Shown: positions 40,908 to 50,255, counted from the stretch's first letter. The stretch is DNA of 64,000 bases from DATJGR01 sp963780795 (GCA_963780795.1 CAWADH010000008.1:1240001-1304000), one strand, 5' to 3'. Notes: generated from the letters alone by a model not told the origin. Numbers and translations: made by a program.

Positions 40908-43018
40908 TCGGGCGACTGAATGCGCAACACCGGCGCGCCACTGACTTCGGCGAGCGATTGCAGCAACGTGTCCTGTGCGCTACGCCGGCGTGCCGCACCC
41001 GAACGCAAACGTTTGTAGCGCCCGTCGGATTGCAGCACCCAAGCCTGGCAGTTGTCGGCGTTGTACAACTCGAACGACTCGCCGATCACGCGTCGCGCAA
41101 TCAGTTTGTCTTCGATCGGGAATGCGGCCTCGACGCGGCTGAAGAAGTTGCGCTCCATCCAGTCGGCGCTCGCCAGATACACTTTCGGGTCGCCGCCGTT
41201 CTCGAAGTAGTACACGCGTGCGTGCTCTAGAAAACGGCCGACGATCGAGCGCACCTGAATGTTGTCGGATACGCCTGGAACGCCCGGCCGCAGCGCGCAC
41301 ATGCCGCGCACGATCAGGTCGATCTTTACGCCGGCCTGAGACGCGCGGTACAGCGCCTGAATCACCTGCGGGTCGATCAACGCGTTCATCTTCGCCATCA
41401 CGCGCGCGCGCTGGCCTTTCGACGCCTGCTCCGCTTCGTGCGCGATCAGGTCGAGCACCGATCGATGCAGCGTGAACGGCGACTGCAGCAGTTTCTTCAG
41501 GCGACCCGGCCGACCCATCGCGGTCAGCTGCTGGAAAATCTTCTGCACGTCTTCACCGATGCTCTTGTCGCAGGTGAAGAGTCCATAGTCGGTATACACA
41601 CGCGCGGTCTTCGCGTGGTAGTTGCCCGTGCCGAGGTGAACGTAACGCCGCAGCACCCGGCCTTCGCGCCGGATCACCATGCTCATCTTCGCGTGCGTCT
41701 TGTGGCGCACCACGCCGTATACGACCTGCGCGCCGGCGGCCTGCAACTGGTTCGCGAGGTCGATGTTCGCCTGTTCGTCGAAACGCGCACGCAGCTCGAT
41801 CACCACGAGCACGTCTTTGCCCGCATTGGCGGCATCCACCAACAACTTCGCTACGGTCGAATCGAAGCCGGTGCGATACAGCGTCTGCCGGATCGACAAC
41901 ACGTCGGGATCGGCCGCAGCCTGCCGCAGAAAGTCCACCACCGGGGTGAAGGCCTGGAACGGATGGTGCAGCAGCACGTCGCCCTGGCGGATCACGTCGA
42001 ACAGATCCTTGTTCTCCTTCAACCGCTCCGGCACTCCGGGAATGAAGCCGGGAAATTTGAGATCGGGACGGTCGACCAGATCGGGCAGCGCCGAAAGCCG
42101 GTTCAGGTTGACCGGACCGCGACACAGATAGATGTCGTTCTCGGTGAGGCCGAACTCCGACATCAGCGATGCGCTGATCGCCGCCGGTGCGTCGTGTGTG
42201 ATCTCGAGCCGCACTTCGTCGCCGAACCGGCGCGTCGGCAGTTCGCCTTCGAGCGCGCGCAACAGATCGTCCACTTCTTCTTCGTCCACGAAGAGATCGC
42301 TGTTGCGCGTGACTCTGAACTGATAGCACCCGGTGACCTTCATGCCGGGAAACAGATCGCCGACGTTGGCGTGCACGATCGACGACAGGAACACGAAGTC
42401 GTAAGGCGCCTGCGCAACGGACGCAGGCAACCGCACCAGGCGCGGCAACGAGCGCGGCGCCTGCACCACCGCTTTGCCACTGGCGCGTCCGAACGCGTCC
42501 TTGCCTTCGAGCGTCACCATGAAGCTCAGACCCTTGTTCAGCACTTTCGGGAACGGGTGCGCCGGGTCGAGGCCCACCGGGCTGAGGATCGGCACGAGGT
42601 CGTGCGTGAAGTAGTGGCGCAACCAGGCCGACTGCTTCTGATTCCACTTGTCGCGCGGAATGAAGCGGATGCCTTCCGCGTCGAGGCGCGGCAGAAGCAA
42701 CTCGTTCAGCACCCGATACTGCTCGTCGAGCAGCTCGTGGGCCACCTGCGAAATGGCCCGCAACTGCTCCGCCGGCGACTGATTCTCGGGGCCGCGTTGA
42801 GCGGTGCCGAACGCCTGCTGATGGATCAGCCCGGCAACGCGGATCTCGAAGAATTCATCGAGGTTCGAGTTGGCGATGCACAGAAACGACAAGCGCTCGA
42901 GCAACGGCACGTCGTCGTCTTTGGCCAGTTCGAGTACGCGCCGATTGAACTCGAGCTGCGACAACTCGCGGTTGATGTACAGATCGGGACTGGCGAGGTT
43001 CGGAGTGGGTGCGTTCAT
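40904..43018 (-). CDS. ppk1: Polyphosphate kinase 1
   Basis: A 704-residue enzyme of the inner-membrane-associated PPK1 type, which transfers the ATP gamma-phosphate onto polyphosphate. Landmarks are INRELSQLEFNRRVLELA at the N-terminus, SNLDEFFEIRVAGL, the catalytic His region VYGVVRHKTHAKMSMVIR around residue 450, RRYVHLGTGNYHAKTARVYT and SADWMERNFFSRVEAAFP. ATG at 43018 matches the family start. Tail-to-tail with ppx, sharing CTAG, and divergent from cmoA with only 64 bp between start codons. Confidence 0.95.
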   Translation of the reverse strand: MNAPTPNLASPDLYINRELSQLEFNRRVLELAKDDDVPLLERLSFLCIANSNLDEFFEIRVAGLIHQQAFGTAQRGPENQSPAEQLRAISQVAHELLDEQYRVLNELLLPRLDAEGIRFIPRDKWNQKQSAWLRHYFTHDLVPILSPVGLDPAHPFPKVLNKGLSFMVTLEGKDAFGRASGKAVVQAPRSLPRLVRLPASVAQAPYDFVFLSSIVHANVGDLFPGMKVTGCYQFRVTRNSDLFVDEEEVDDLLRALEGELPTRRFGDEVRLEITHDAPAAISASLMSEFGLTENDIYLCRGPVNLNRLSALPDLVDRPDLKFPGFIPGVPERLKENKDLFDVIRQGDVLLHHPFQAFTPVVDFLRQAAADPDVLSIRQTLYRTGFDSTVAKLLVDAANAGKDVLVVIELRARFDEQANIDLANQLQAAGAQVVYGVVRHKTHAKMSMVIRREGRVLRRYVHLGTGNYHAKTARVYTDYGLFTCDKSIGEDVQKIFQQLTAMGRPGRLKKLLQSPFTLHRSVLDLIAHEAEQASKGQRARVMAKMNALIDPQVIQALYRASQAGVKIDLIVRGMCALRPGVPGVSDNIQVRSIVGRFLEHARVYYFENGGDPKVYLASADWMERNFFSRVEAAFPIEDKLIARRVIGESFELYNADNCQAWVLQSDGRYKRLRSGAARRRSAQDTLLQSLAEVSGAPVLRIQSPD

Positions 43019-43054
43019 CGCGCGCGTGGTGGGGTCGTCAACGGCGGAACAGCT

Positions 43055-43060
43055 TATCAT
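43055..43060 (+). promoter_or_regulatory. Candidate -10 element (TATCAT) for cmoA
   Basis: TATCAT followed by GTCGGCC lies 22 bp before the ATG at 43083. If correct, the ATG at 43059 inside it cannot be the start codon. Confidence 0.4.
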
Positions 43061-43082
43061 GTCGGCCTTTCGTGACCATGGA

Positions 43083-43811
43083 ATGACACCCACGCCGATG
43101 CGTGACGAAGTATTTCGACATCCGCGCAGCCAGATCGTCGATTTCGTGTTCGATGAGTCGGTCGCCGCCGCGTTTCCGGACATGATCCGCCGCTCGGTGC
43201 CGGGCTACGAAACCGTCGTGCCGATCAGCGGTCTGATCGCGGCGCGCCACGCGCGTTCCGGCGCCGTCTGCTACGACCTGGGTTGCTCGCTCGGCGCAAC
43301 GTCGATGGCGATTCTGCGCCAACTCGAAACGCCGAACTGTCGCATCGTCGCGGTCGACAATTCGACAGCGATGCTCGATCGCGCGCGGGCGCTGCATGGC
43401 GATGAGCACCGCATCGACTGGCTGCACGCCGACGTGCGCGACGTTGCGATCGAGAATGCGTGCGCGGTGGTGATGAACTACACGCTGCAGTTCGTGCCTG
43501 CCGACGATCGTCTGCAGCTGCTGACCCGCATCAGAAAAGGGCTCGATCCGAGCGGTGTACTGATCGTGTCGGAGAAAGTGCGCTTCGCCGATGAATGGCA
43601 ACAGAATTACTTCGATCACACCCACACCGCCTACAAACGCGCGAACGGTTACAGCGCGCTGGAAGTGGCGCAGAAGCGCACGGCGCTCGAGAACGTATTG
43701 ATTCCCGACCGCATCGAAGATCACGAAGCGCGGTTTCGCGCGGCCGGGTTCGGCCGGGTGCACGCCTGGTTCCGCTGTTTGAACTGGGTGTCGTTCGTCG
43801 CGATGCTGTGA
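43083..43811 (+). CDS. cmoA: Carboxy-S-adenosyl-L-methionine synthase
   Basis: A 242-residue SAM-binding enzyme that makes carboxy-SAM from SAM and prephenate. Family landmarks: VFDESVAAAFPDMIRRSVPG near residue 25, VCYDLGCSLGATSMAIL near residue 63 (SAM-binding loop), and NYTLQFVPADDR near residue 135. Length equals the E. coli protein (247). The start ATG 43083 gives the same offset to the FDE motif as in E. coli; ATG 43059 in frame would add eight residues. It overlaps cmoB by GTGA, as in many proteobacteria, and the two give cmo5U34 in tRNA wobble positions. Confidence 0.9.
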   Translation: MTPTPMRDEVFRHPRSQIVDFVFDESVAAAFPDMIRRSVPGYETVVPISGLIAARHARSGAVCYDLGCSLGATSMAILRQLETPNCRIVAVDNSTAMLDRARALHGDEHRIDWLHADVRDVAIENACAVVMNYTLQFVPADDRLQLLTRIRKGLDPSGVLIVSEKVRFADEWQQNYFDHTHTAYKRANGYSALEVAQKRTALENVLIPDRIEDHEARFRAAGFGRVHAWFRCLNWVSFVAML

Positions 43812-44791
43812 CGCCGCGAGACCGCCTCTCGGCGCTGTGGGAGCGCGCATTCGAGATGTTTCCCGAATGGCGCGCCCTTGTGCCACTGTTAGCGCACAAC
43901 GTCGCTGCGCACGGCGACAGCGGTGACTGGCTCGAAGCGGTCGCCGCGTTGCCGGATCCGATTCGCTACGACGCCGACGTCGGCGCGACCATCCGCGTCG
44001 GAGCGGCGGCCGACCTCGACGAGTCGCAACGCGCGGCGCTGCACCGCAATCTGCTCGCGTTGCATCCATGGCGCAAAGGACCATTCTCGCTGTTCGGCAT
44101 CCACATCGACACCGAGTGGCGCAGCGACTGGAAGTGGAATCGCGTTGCGCCGCACATGACTTCTCTCGCCGGACGCAGCGTGCTCGACGTCGGTTGCGGC
44201 AACGGCTACTACGGCTGGCGGATGTGCGAAGCCGGTGCCCGTGTAGTCGGCATCGATCCGACCATCGTCTATTCGATGCAGTACCTGACCCTGGCGCGGT
44301 ACCTGACGCAGGCGCGTCCATCGTTCGATCACGCGCTGCTGCCGATCCGCCTCGAAGACTCGCCGTCGCATCCGGTGTTCGACACCGTGCTGTCGATGGG
44401 CGTGCTGTACCACCGGCGCGATCCGGCAGAGCATCTCGATGCATTGCATGCGCGTCTGCGGCCAGGCGGCGAACTCGTGCTGGAGACGCTGATCGTGGCT
44501 GACGGATCGACTGAGGTGCTGATTCCGGACGGGCGCTACGCGCAGATGCGCAACGTCTGGTGCATTCCCGGGCGGATCACGCTGGAACGCTGGCTGGCCG
44601 ACGCGGGGTTCGGTGCCATTCGCGTGGTCGATGTCACGCCGACGACCATAGCCGAACAACGCGCCACGCCATGGATGCGCTTCGCTTCGCTCGAAAGCGC
44701 GCTGAACCCGCTCGATCCGACGCGCACGGTAGAAGGTCACCCTGCCCCGGTGCGGTGCGTCGTGATCGCAGAAAAATGCTTCGACAGGTGA
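43808..44791 (+). CDS. cmoB: tRNA U34 carboxymethyltransferase
   Basis: A 327-residue methyltransferase-fold enzyme that moves the carboxymethyl group of carboxy-SAM to 5-hydroxyuridine 34 of tRNA. It contains KGPFSLFGIHIDTEWRSDWK near residue 95, RSVLDVGCGNGYYGWRM (SAM loop) near residue 122, VVGIDPTIVYSMQY, VLSMGVLYHRRDPAEHL near residue 200 and IPGRITLERWLADAGF. Length fits E. coli CmoB (323). Starts with GTG overlapping the cmoA TGA by four bases. Convergent with the inositol-phosphate synthase gene. Confidence 0.93.
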   Translation: MTPRDRLSALWERAFEMFPEWRALVPLLAHNVAAHGDSGDWLEAVAALPDPIRYDADVGATIRVGAAADLDESQRAALHRNLLALHPWRKGPFSLFGIHIDTEWRSDWKWNRVAPHMTSLAGRSVLDVGCGNGYYGWRMCEAGARVVGIDPTIVYSMQYLTLARYLTQARPSFDHALLPIRLEDSPSHPVFDTVLSMGVLYHRRDPAEHLDALHARLRPGGELVLETLIVADGSTEVLIPDGRYAQMRNVWCIPGRITLERWLADAGFGAIRVVDVTPTTIAEQRATPWMRFASLESALNPLDPTRTVEGHPAPVRCVVIAEKCFDR

Positions 44792-44794
44792 GCG

Positions 44795-45958
44795 TCAGAC
44801 CAGCCGGCGCTTGCGTTCGGCCTCGCTCGTCAGGCGCGCTTCCCGCTCTACCGTCACGCTGACCGGCGCGCCGGCGATGAACGCTTCGGTCATCTGGTGC
44901 GCCTGGTCGTCGGTGTATTGCCGCGGCGGATGCTTGCAGAAATACGCGGCCGGACCGTCGAGCACACCGGACTGCCCGCGTTCCAACGCGAGCTTCGCGC
45001 AGCGCACCATGTCGATGGCGACGCCGGCGGAATTCGGCGAATCCTCCACCGACAGGCGCAGTTCGAGATTCATCGCGACATCGCCAAACAGTTTGCCTTC
45101 CATGCGCAGGAAACAGACCTTGTTGTCCTTCTGCCACGGCACGTAGTCGCTCGGGCCGATGTGGATGTTGTCGTCGTCGAGCCGTTCCTCGGCCACAGAC
45201 TGCACCGCTTCGGTCTTCGACGTCTTCTTCGACCGCAACCGCGACCGGTTCAGCATGTTCAGGAAATCGGTGTTGCCGCCGGTGTTCAGCTGATAGGTGC
45301 GTTCGAGTTTGACGCCGCGCTTGTGGAACAGGTCGGTCAGCATCCGGTGGGTAATGGTGGCGCCGAGCTGCGCCTTGATGTCGTCGCCGATGAGCGGCAA
45401 ACCAGCTTCGCGGAAACGTTGCGCCCAAGCCGGGTCGCTGGCGATGAACACAGGCATGCAGTTCACGAGTGCCACGCCCGCCTCGAGCGCGCACTCCGCA
45501 TAGAAACGCACCGCTTCCTCGGAACCGACCGGCAGGTAGTTCAGCAGCACTTCCGCGCGCGACGCGCGCAGCGCCGCGACGACCTCAGCCTGATCCGCTT
45601 CGGGAACGTTCGCGCGAACGAACGTCTGATGATCCGGATAGTCCTGCAGATGTTCCGAGAAACCGTCCAGCACGCGCCCCATGCGCACCTTCACGCCGCT
45701 GCGCGGCAGGTCTTCGCAGAACACTTCGGTGCAGTTCGGCAGTTCGAAGATGGCTTCGTTGACGTCGCGTCCCACTTTGCGGGCGTCGATGTCGAAGGCG
45801 GCGACGATTTCGAGATCCGACGGCCCGTACTCGCCGATGCGCCAGTGCATCAGGCCAACGGCGTTTTCCGGCGTTTTGTCACGGTAGTAGTGGACGCCCT
45901 GGATCAGAGAACTCGCACAATTTCCGACTCCAACGATGGCAACCCTGATGGGGCTCAT
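44795..45958 (-). CDS. ino1: myo-Inositol-1-phosphate synthase
   Basis: A 387-residue NAD-dependent enzyme converting glucose-6-phosphate to inositol-1-phosphate. It is the short (about 360 residue) type found in actinobacteria and archaea: IRVAIVGVGNCASSLIQGVH at the N-terminus, EVLLNYLPVGSEEAVRFYAE, LPLIGDDIKAQLGATITHR near residue 188, YQLNTGGNTDFLNMLNRSR and PSDYVPWQKDNKVCFLRM. The ATG at 45958 is preceded by AGGAG; a longer frame to 46237 runs into Arg-rich sequence. In a Gram-negative background the product may feed a phospholipid headgroup or compatible solute; this is inference. Divergent from an acyl-CoA dehydrogenase gene. Confidence 0.9.
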   Translation of the reverse strand: MSPIRVAIVGVGNCASSLIQGVHYYRDKTPENAVGLMHWRIGEYGPSDLEIVAAFDIDARKVGRDVNEAIFELPNCTEVFCEDLPRSGVKVRMGRVLDGFSEHLQDYPDHQTFVRANVPEADQAEVVAALRASRAEVLLNYLPVGSEEAVRFYAECALEAGVALVNCMPVFIASDPAWAQRFREAGLPLIGDDIKAQLGATITHRMLTDLFHKRGVKLERTYQLNTGGNTDFLNMLNRSRLRSKKTSKTEAVQSVAEERLDDDNIHIGPSDYVPWQKDNKVCFLRMEGKLFGDVAMNLELRLSVEDSPNSAGVAIDMVRCAKLALERGQSGVLDGPAAYFCKHPPRQYTDDQAHQMTEAFIAGAPVSVTVEREARLTSEAERKRRLV

Positions 45959-46102
45959 CCACTTTTCTCCTACAGCTTCCCGAATCAACGGTGGGGCGGG
46001 TTGTCTATCATTCGCAGGGCGCGAGGATACTTGGTCGCGCTTCGAATTTCGATGCCGGATCGCACGGAGACGCAGGCGCGCTGCCGCATCGAACTTCGAT
46101 GG

Positions 46103-46108
46103 TAAAGT
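46103..46108 (+). promoter_or_regulatory. Candidate -10 element (TAAAGT) for the acyl-CoA dehydrogenase gene
   Basis: TAAAGT followed by AGCCGCC, 38 bp before the ATG at 46147; same pattern as several other starts here, weak -35. Confidence 0.45.
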
Positions 46109-46146
46109 AGCCGCCTTCGCAAACTTGCTTCGCAACGGGCCCGCAG

Positions 46147-47271
46147 ATGCCGGAGTCGATCTCGGATGAACTGGTCGCCCTGCGCGACCGCGCCGAACGG
46201 TTTGCATGCGACGTGCTCGTTCCCAACAAGCTTGCAATGGCCGAAGGCAGCGCCGAAGCGAAGGTGCGCGCCGACGTCATCCGCGCGGCGCGTGAAGCCG
46301 ATCTCTACAGCATGACGCAACCGCGCTCCGTCGGCGGCACCGAGGCCAGGCTGCTCGCCCTGACGGTGGTGCGCGACACGCTCGCGGGCTTCAACACGGG
46401 GCTCGCCCACTACGCGTTCGGCCCCGGACCCGGCGTGCTCGCCGGATGCGCCGAGCCGCTGCGTTCGCAGTATCTGATGCCGTTGCTGAACGGCGAGAAA
46501 CGCGCGGGTTTCGCGTTTACGGAACCGGACGACGCCGCGCATTTCACGCGCGCGATACCAACTGCCGACGGACTGCGTGTAACCGGGCGCAAGTCGTACG
46601 TCACAGGCGGCGGCAGCGCGGATTTCCTCAATGCGCTCGTCGAGATTCCGGGCCAGGGTCGCGCGATGCTGGTGATCGATACCAACGCGCCCGGTGTGGT
46701 GGTCGAGCGCCGTTTCGAATCGCTCGACGGTAGCCATCACGCGGCATTCCGCTTCGACGATACGCGCGTACCGGCCGATCACCTCATCGGTCGGCCCGGC
46801 GAAGGACTGCCGCGCGCCATGCGGCAGATCGGCGACACGCGGCTGCTGATCGCCGCCGAAGCGGTCGGGCTCGCTCGTTGGGCCATCGACTACACGACCC
46901 AGCACCTGAAAGCACCGCACCATTCCGGCGAGCCGCTCGGCGCACGCGAAGGCGTTCGGCTGCGGTATGCAGACCTGCGGATCCGCACCTTCGCCGCCCG
47001 CAGCATGCTGTATCGAACCGCACGCCTCGGCGAGGCCGGCGCGAACATCGTCAACGAGGGGATCGCGTGCAAGGTCTATGCGACGGAGACCCTGAGCGAT
47101 GTGGTGGACGGTGCGATTCAACTGGTCGGCGGCAAAGCGCTCACCGTCGGCCATCCGCTCGCACAGCTGTATCGCGAGGTGCGCTCGCTGCGGCTCGCCG
47201 AAGGCGCGAGCGACGTGCTGCGCCTGAACCTCGCGCGCGGCAGCCTCGATCTCGACAAAGGAGTTCTGTGA
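46147..47271 (+). CDS. Acyl-CoA dehydrogenase family protein
   Basis: A 374-residue flavoenzyme. The FAD/substrate segments GFAFTEPDDAAHFTRAIPTA near residue 120 and LRVTGRKSYVTGGGSADFLN are present, as is the C-terminal VQLVGGKALTVGHPLAQLYR and the SLRLAEGASDVLRLNLARG ending. It is divergent from the FadE-like enzyme at 21-22 kb: the usual G-T-S-E ending is replaced by EGASD, so substrate and even activity are uncertain. It overlaps the following lipoprotein gene by one base (TGATG). Confidence 0.83.
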   Translation: MPESISDELVALRDRAERFACDVLVPNKLAMAEGSAEAKVRADVIRAAREADLYSMTQPRSVGGTEARLLALTVVRDTLAGFNTGLAHYAFGPGPGVLAGCAEPLRSQYLMPLLNGEKRAGFAFTEPDDAAHFTRAIPTADGLRVTGRKSYVTGGGSADFLNALVEIPGQGRAMLVIDTNAPGVVVERRFESLDGSHHAAFRFDDTRVPADHLIGRPGEGLPRAMRQIGDTRLLIAAEAVGLARWAIDYTTQHLKAPHHSGEPLGAREGVRLRYADLRIRTFAARSMLYRTARLGEAGANIVNEGIACKVYATETLSDVVDGAIQLVGGKALTVGHPLAQLYREVRSLRLAEGASDVLRLNLARGSLDLDKGVL

Positions 47272-47585
47272 TGAGACGTACCCTCGCCTTCGTGTTCGCG
47301 TCAGCGGTATTGGCCGCCGCCTGCTCCTGGGTGAAGACCACGCCCGGCGGCGAACAGGTTCGCGAAGCAACTGCTGCCGACGTCGGCGGCTGCCAGGAAA
47401 TCGGCACGGCCGCCGGCAGCACGCAAGCCACCGCCGCCGGAATACCGCGCAACAAAGAGGTGATGCGCGACGAGCAGGTCACGCTGGCCCGTAACCGCGC
47501 CGCGCAGATCGGCGGCGACACGATCGTGCAGAGCGGTCCGCCGTCCGGCGGCACGCTGTCGTTTATCGTCTATAAATGTCGCTAG
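47271..47585 (+). CDS. DUF4156-like lipoprotein
   Basis: A 104-residue exported protein. The signal peptide MRRTLAFVFASAVLAAAC ends in a lipobox (AAAC). The mature part carries GGEQVREATAADVGGCQEIG, KEVMRDEQVTLARNRAAQIGG and a terminal SFIVYKCR, with paired cysteines, as in DUF4156/RcsF-like small lipoproteins. GGAG lies 9 nt upstream. Its overlap with the acyl-CoA dehydrogenase gene suggests cotranscription, although no functional link is evident. Confidence 0.75.
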   Translation: MRRTLAFVFASAVLAAACSWVKTTPGGEQVREATAADVGGCQEIGTAAGSTQATAAGIPRNKEVMRDEQVTLARNRAAQIGGDTIVQSGPPSGGTLSFIVYKCR

Positions 47586-47595
47586 AGCAGAGCGC

Positions 47596-48180
47596 TCACT
47601 CGGAACTTTTCTGGCCGTGACGCTCGCGGTTCTCTTCGCGTTTCGCCGGCGACTTTCTTAGCAGCACGTATACTGCGCCGGCGCCGCCGTGACGGCGTTC
47701 GGGATGGTGGTACGCCAGCACTTCCGGCATCTGCGCAAGCCAGGCGATCGCATAACTCTTGATCCGCGCCGGGGTCGGACTGCGCTCGCCGCGACCGTGA
47801 TTGACCAGCACGCAGCGCCAACCCCTGGCCACCGCCATGCGCGTGAAGTCGAACAGTGCTTCACGCGCTTCCTTCACCGTCTTGCGGTGCAGGTCGAGCC
47901 GTCCCTCCAATGCGTATTCGCCCAGCCTGAGCTTCTTGAACACGCCTTCCTGCACGCCGTCCTTCTTCCAGCTCACCAGCTCGTGCGGGCCGAGTTGTTT
48001 GACCTCCCCCAGCGTCAGGTAGTTAGGGTCGACGACCGTGCGGCGGTCGCACTCCGCCTGCTCGCGATGCGCGCGCTGGCTCAACGTCGGTCCGGACCGG
48101 GGCTTGACCGGCTTCGGCGCGACGTTGAGGCGCTCGACATCGGTCATCGCCGCCCGGAAGACTTCGTCATCGTCGTCCAT
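47596..48180 (-). CDS. Smr/MutS2 C-terminal domain protein (SmrA-like)
   Basis: A 194-residue protein. The N-terminal 80 residues are charged and linker-like (MDDDDEVFRAAMTDVERLNV). The Smr domain follows: EGRLDLHRKTVKEAREALFD near residue 105 (LDLHGxxxxEA motif with Arg in place of Gly), CVLVNHGRGERSP near residue 137 (the HGxG motif) and GGAGAVYVLLRK at the end. Stand-alone Smr proteins are nicking endonucleases acting on DNA or RNA. The start is 8 nt from the stop of the dioxygenase gene, so they may be cotranscribed. Confidence 0.85.
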   Translation of the reverse strand: MDDDDEVFRAAMTDVERLNVAPKPVKPRSGPTLSQRAHREQAECDRRTVVDPNYLTLGEVKQLGPHELVSWKKDGVQEGVFKKLRLGEYALEGRLDLHRKTVKEAREALFDFTRMAVARGWRCVLVNHGRGERSPTPARIKSYAIAWLAQMPEVLAYHHPERRHGGAGAVYVLLRKSPAKREENRERHGQKSSE

Positions 48181-48188
48181 CTCGTCCC

Positions 48189-48959
48189 TCACACACGCAA
48201 CGGAATCGATGGATAGACCGCGGAGCGGGTACCCGGGTTCGCCTTGTTGAGCTCGTCGTGATAGCTGAACACCAGCGAGCATTTCAGCGTGTCGGTCTCG
48301 TTGCGACCCGCCGCATGGAACAGGCGGCAGTGGAAGAACAGCATGTCGCCCGCGTCGAGTTCGACCATCTGTGCCTTGTCGATCAACTCCTGGTTCTCCG
48401 GCAGATCGGTACGCAAGAACAATGCCTGGTCGTAACGCAACGCATCGACCTGCAACCGATGGCTGGCGGGAATCACCAGCAGCGCGCCATTGGCTTTTCG
48501 TTCAGGCCCGAGCGCGAGCCACGTCGAAACGAGATCCGCGCGCTGAAACGACCAGTAGCGGATGTCCTGGTGCCACGACGTGAGGCTCGAGAAACCGGGG
48601 TGCTTGGTCATGATGCAGTTGTGGTGACACTGCGAAACGAACGGCGTGCGCCCCCCGAAGAACGCCTTCAGGCGGTCGCCGACGCGCGGGTCGCATGCCC
48701 ATGCGCGCAACAACGGATCGCGCGAGTAGGCGTGCAACAACCGCCGCGGCGTGGCGCCGCCAGCATCGAGCTTCGACTTCGGCGCGCCGGGATAGCCGAC
48801 GTCGGCTTCGAACTCGACCGGACCCTGAAGCGGATCGAGCATCGCGGCGGCGAGCGCGCGCAGCGCCGCGCACTCCTCCGGACTCGCCAGCTGACGGACG
48901 ATGAGAAAACCGTCGCGATGAAAGCGCTCGGCTTCTGTTTCGAGATTCGAGGCGACCAT
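48189..48959 (-). CDS. Phytanoyl-CoA dioxygenase family protein
   Basis: A 256-residue Fe(II)/2-oxoglutarate oxygenase. The HxD metal pair is SWHQDIRYW (His130, Asp132) and the distal His is LFHAAGRN (His215). FHRDGFLIVRQLASPEECAA at the N-terminus and DAGDMLFFHCRLFHAAG are typical of the PhyH family. Such enzymes hydroxylate acyl-CoA, ectoine-like or small-molecule substrates; the substrate here is unknown. ATG 48959 is used; a slightly longer frame adds seven residues without support. Downstream of the MFS gene with a 39-bp gap. Confidence 0.88.
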   Translation of the reverse strand: MVASNLETEAERFHRDGFLIVRQLASPEECAALRALAAAMLDPLQGPVEFEADVGYPGAPKSKLDAGGATPRRLLHAYSRDPLLRAWACDPRVGDRLKAFFGGRTPFVSQCHHNCIMTKHPGFSSLTSWHQDIRYWSFQRADLVSTWLALGPERKANGALLVIPASHRLQVDALRYDQALFLRTDLPENQELIDKAQMVELDAGDMLFFHCRLFHAAGRNETDTLKCSLVFSYHDELNKANPGTRSAVYPSIPLRV

Positions 48960-48998
48960 GACACTACCGCGGCAACGCAAGGCCGCATTATCGCACCG

Positions 48999-50255
48999 TC
49001 AGACTTTTTCCAGATCGCTCTCGAGATACTTGCCTGCCATGTAGTAGTGCACGGCTGCCCAGACGTTCACCACCGAGCACAACAGCAGGGCATAGCGCAT
49101 CGATTCCGTACCGAAACGCGGCAACAGCAGGTCGGCGACGAAGCCGACGACCGTCGGACCTGCTCCCAATCCGATGATGTTGACGATGAACAACAGCACG
49201 CCGGCGGCGACCGCACGCATGCGCAGGCCGACCAGTCCTTGCGTCTGGGCGAACGTCGTCCCCTGATAGAAGTTGCCGAGCAATACTGGTACGACGAGAA
49301 ACCAGAGCGCCTGGGTAGAGGACGGCGCCAGAAATGCCGCCACCGAAAACGGTAGCGCCACGATCAGCGCAACCGAGACGAGCCAGAGGTACCAGCGCAC
49401 GTCGCGACGACCCCACCGGTCGGCGAGAAACCCGCCCAACGAGATGCCGATGCCGCCGGCGACGCCGATGATGAGCCCGAGCCACTTGCCGATTTCGGCC
49501 GTACTCATGCCGTGCGAGCGGATCAGGAACGACGGCGTCCAGTTGACGAAGCCATAGCCGACAAACGCCGTGAGCGCGCCACCGAGCGCGAGATGCCGGA
49601 ACGCGCGCTTCGCGAACAGATAACGGAACGTCTCTCCGACGCCAGGCTGAGCCGCTTCGGCAGAACGGCCCTCGGCCATTCCGCGCGGCGGTTCCCGCAC
49701 CGTCAGCCGCACCAGCAGCGCAAGCAGTAGCCCCGGCATGCCGACGATGAAGAACGCGGCGCGCCAACCGAACATCTCGTTGATCGTGCCGCCCATGTAG
49801 AAGCCGAACAGAATCCCGAACGGAATGCCGAGCGAGTAGATGCCGAGCGCGGTCGCACGCGACTTCGCCGAGTAGTAGTCGGCGATCATCGAGTGCGACG
49901 ACGGGGAACAGCCCGCTTCGCCCACTCCGACCCCTATCCGGGCAATCAGCAGGTGCCAGAAGTTTGTGGCAATCCCCGACAGCGCCGTCATGGCGCTCCA
50001 GACCGTGAGCGATACCGCGATCAGGTTGCGGCGATTACTGCGATCGGCGATCCGCGCAATCGGCATGCCGAGGAATGCGTAGAAAAACGCGAATGCGAAT
50101 CCGGTGAGCAGACCGAGCTGCGTATCCGACAGCCCGAGGTCCAGTTTGATCGGCTCGAGCAGGATCGACAGGATCTGCCGGTCGATGAAGTTGAAGGTGT
50201 AGACGACCACCAGGACGCCCAGCACGTACCGCCGCGTGGTGTCGTCGATCTTCAA
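48999..50255 (-). CDS. MFS transporter, spinster-like
   Basis: A 418-residue twelve-helix major facilitator. It starts with VVVYTFNFIDRQILSILLEP, has the loop motif GMPIARIADRSNRRNLIAVS near residue 65 and the second-half version LGGFLADRWGRRDVRWYLW near residue 258, all typical of the Spns/spinster group seen in catabolic gene clusters. The substrate is unknown, possibly a hydrophobic acid. Starts with TTG at 50255, with AGGGG 8 nt upstream. It lies between an aldehyde dehydrogenase and a PhyH-type dioxygenase on the same strand. Confidence 0.88.
   Translation of the reverse strand: MKIDDTTRRYVLGVLVVVYTFNFIDRQILSILLEPIKLDLGLSDTQLGLLTGFAFAFFYAFLGMPIARIADRSNRRNLIAVSLTVWSAMTALSGIATNFWHLLIARIGVGVGEAGCSPSSHSMIADYYSAKSRATALGIYSLGIPFGILFGFYMGGTINEMFGWRAAFFIVGMPGLLLALLVRLTVREPPRGMAEGRSAEAAQPGVGETFRYLFAKRAFRHLALGGALTAFVGYGFVNWTPSFLIRSHGMSTAEIGKWLGLIIGVAGGIGISLGGFLADRWGRRDVRWYLWLVSVALIVALPFSVAAFLAPSSTQALWFLVVPVLLGNFYQGTTFAQTQGLVGLRMRAVAAGVLLFIVNIIGLGAGPTVVGFVADLLLPRFGTESMRYALLLCSVVNVWAAVHYYMAGKYLESDLEKV

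Noticed and set aside
41438..43075. 545-codon plus-strand frame opposite ppk1
   Set aside because: Arg/His/Val-rich composition and no domain; it is the antisense shadow of ppk1.
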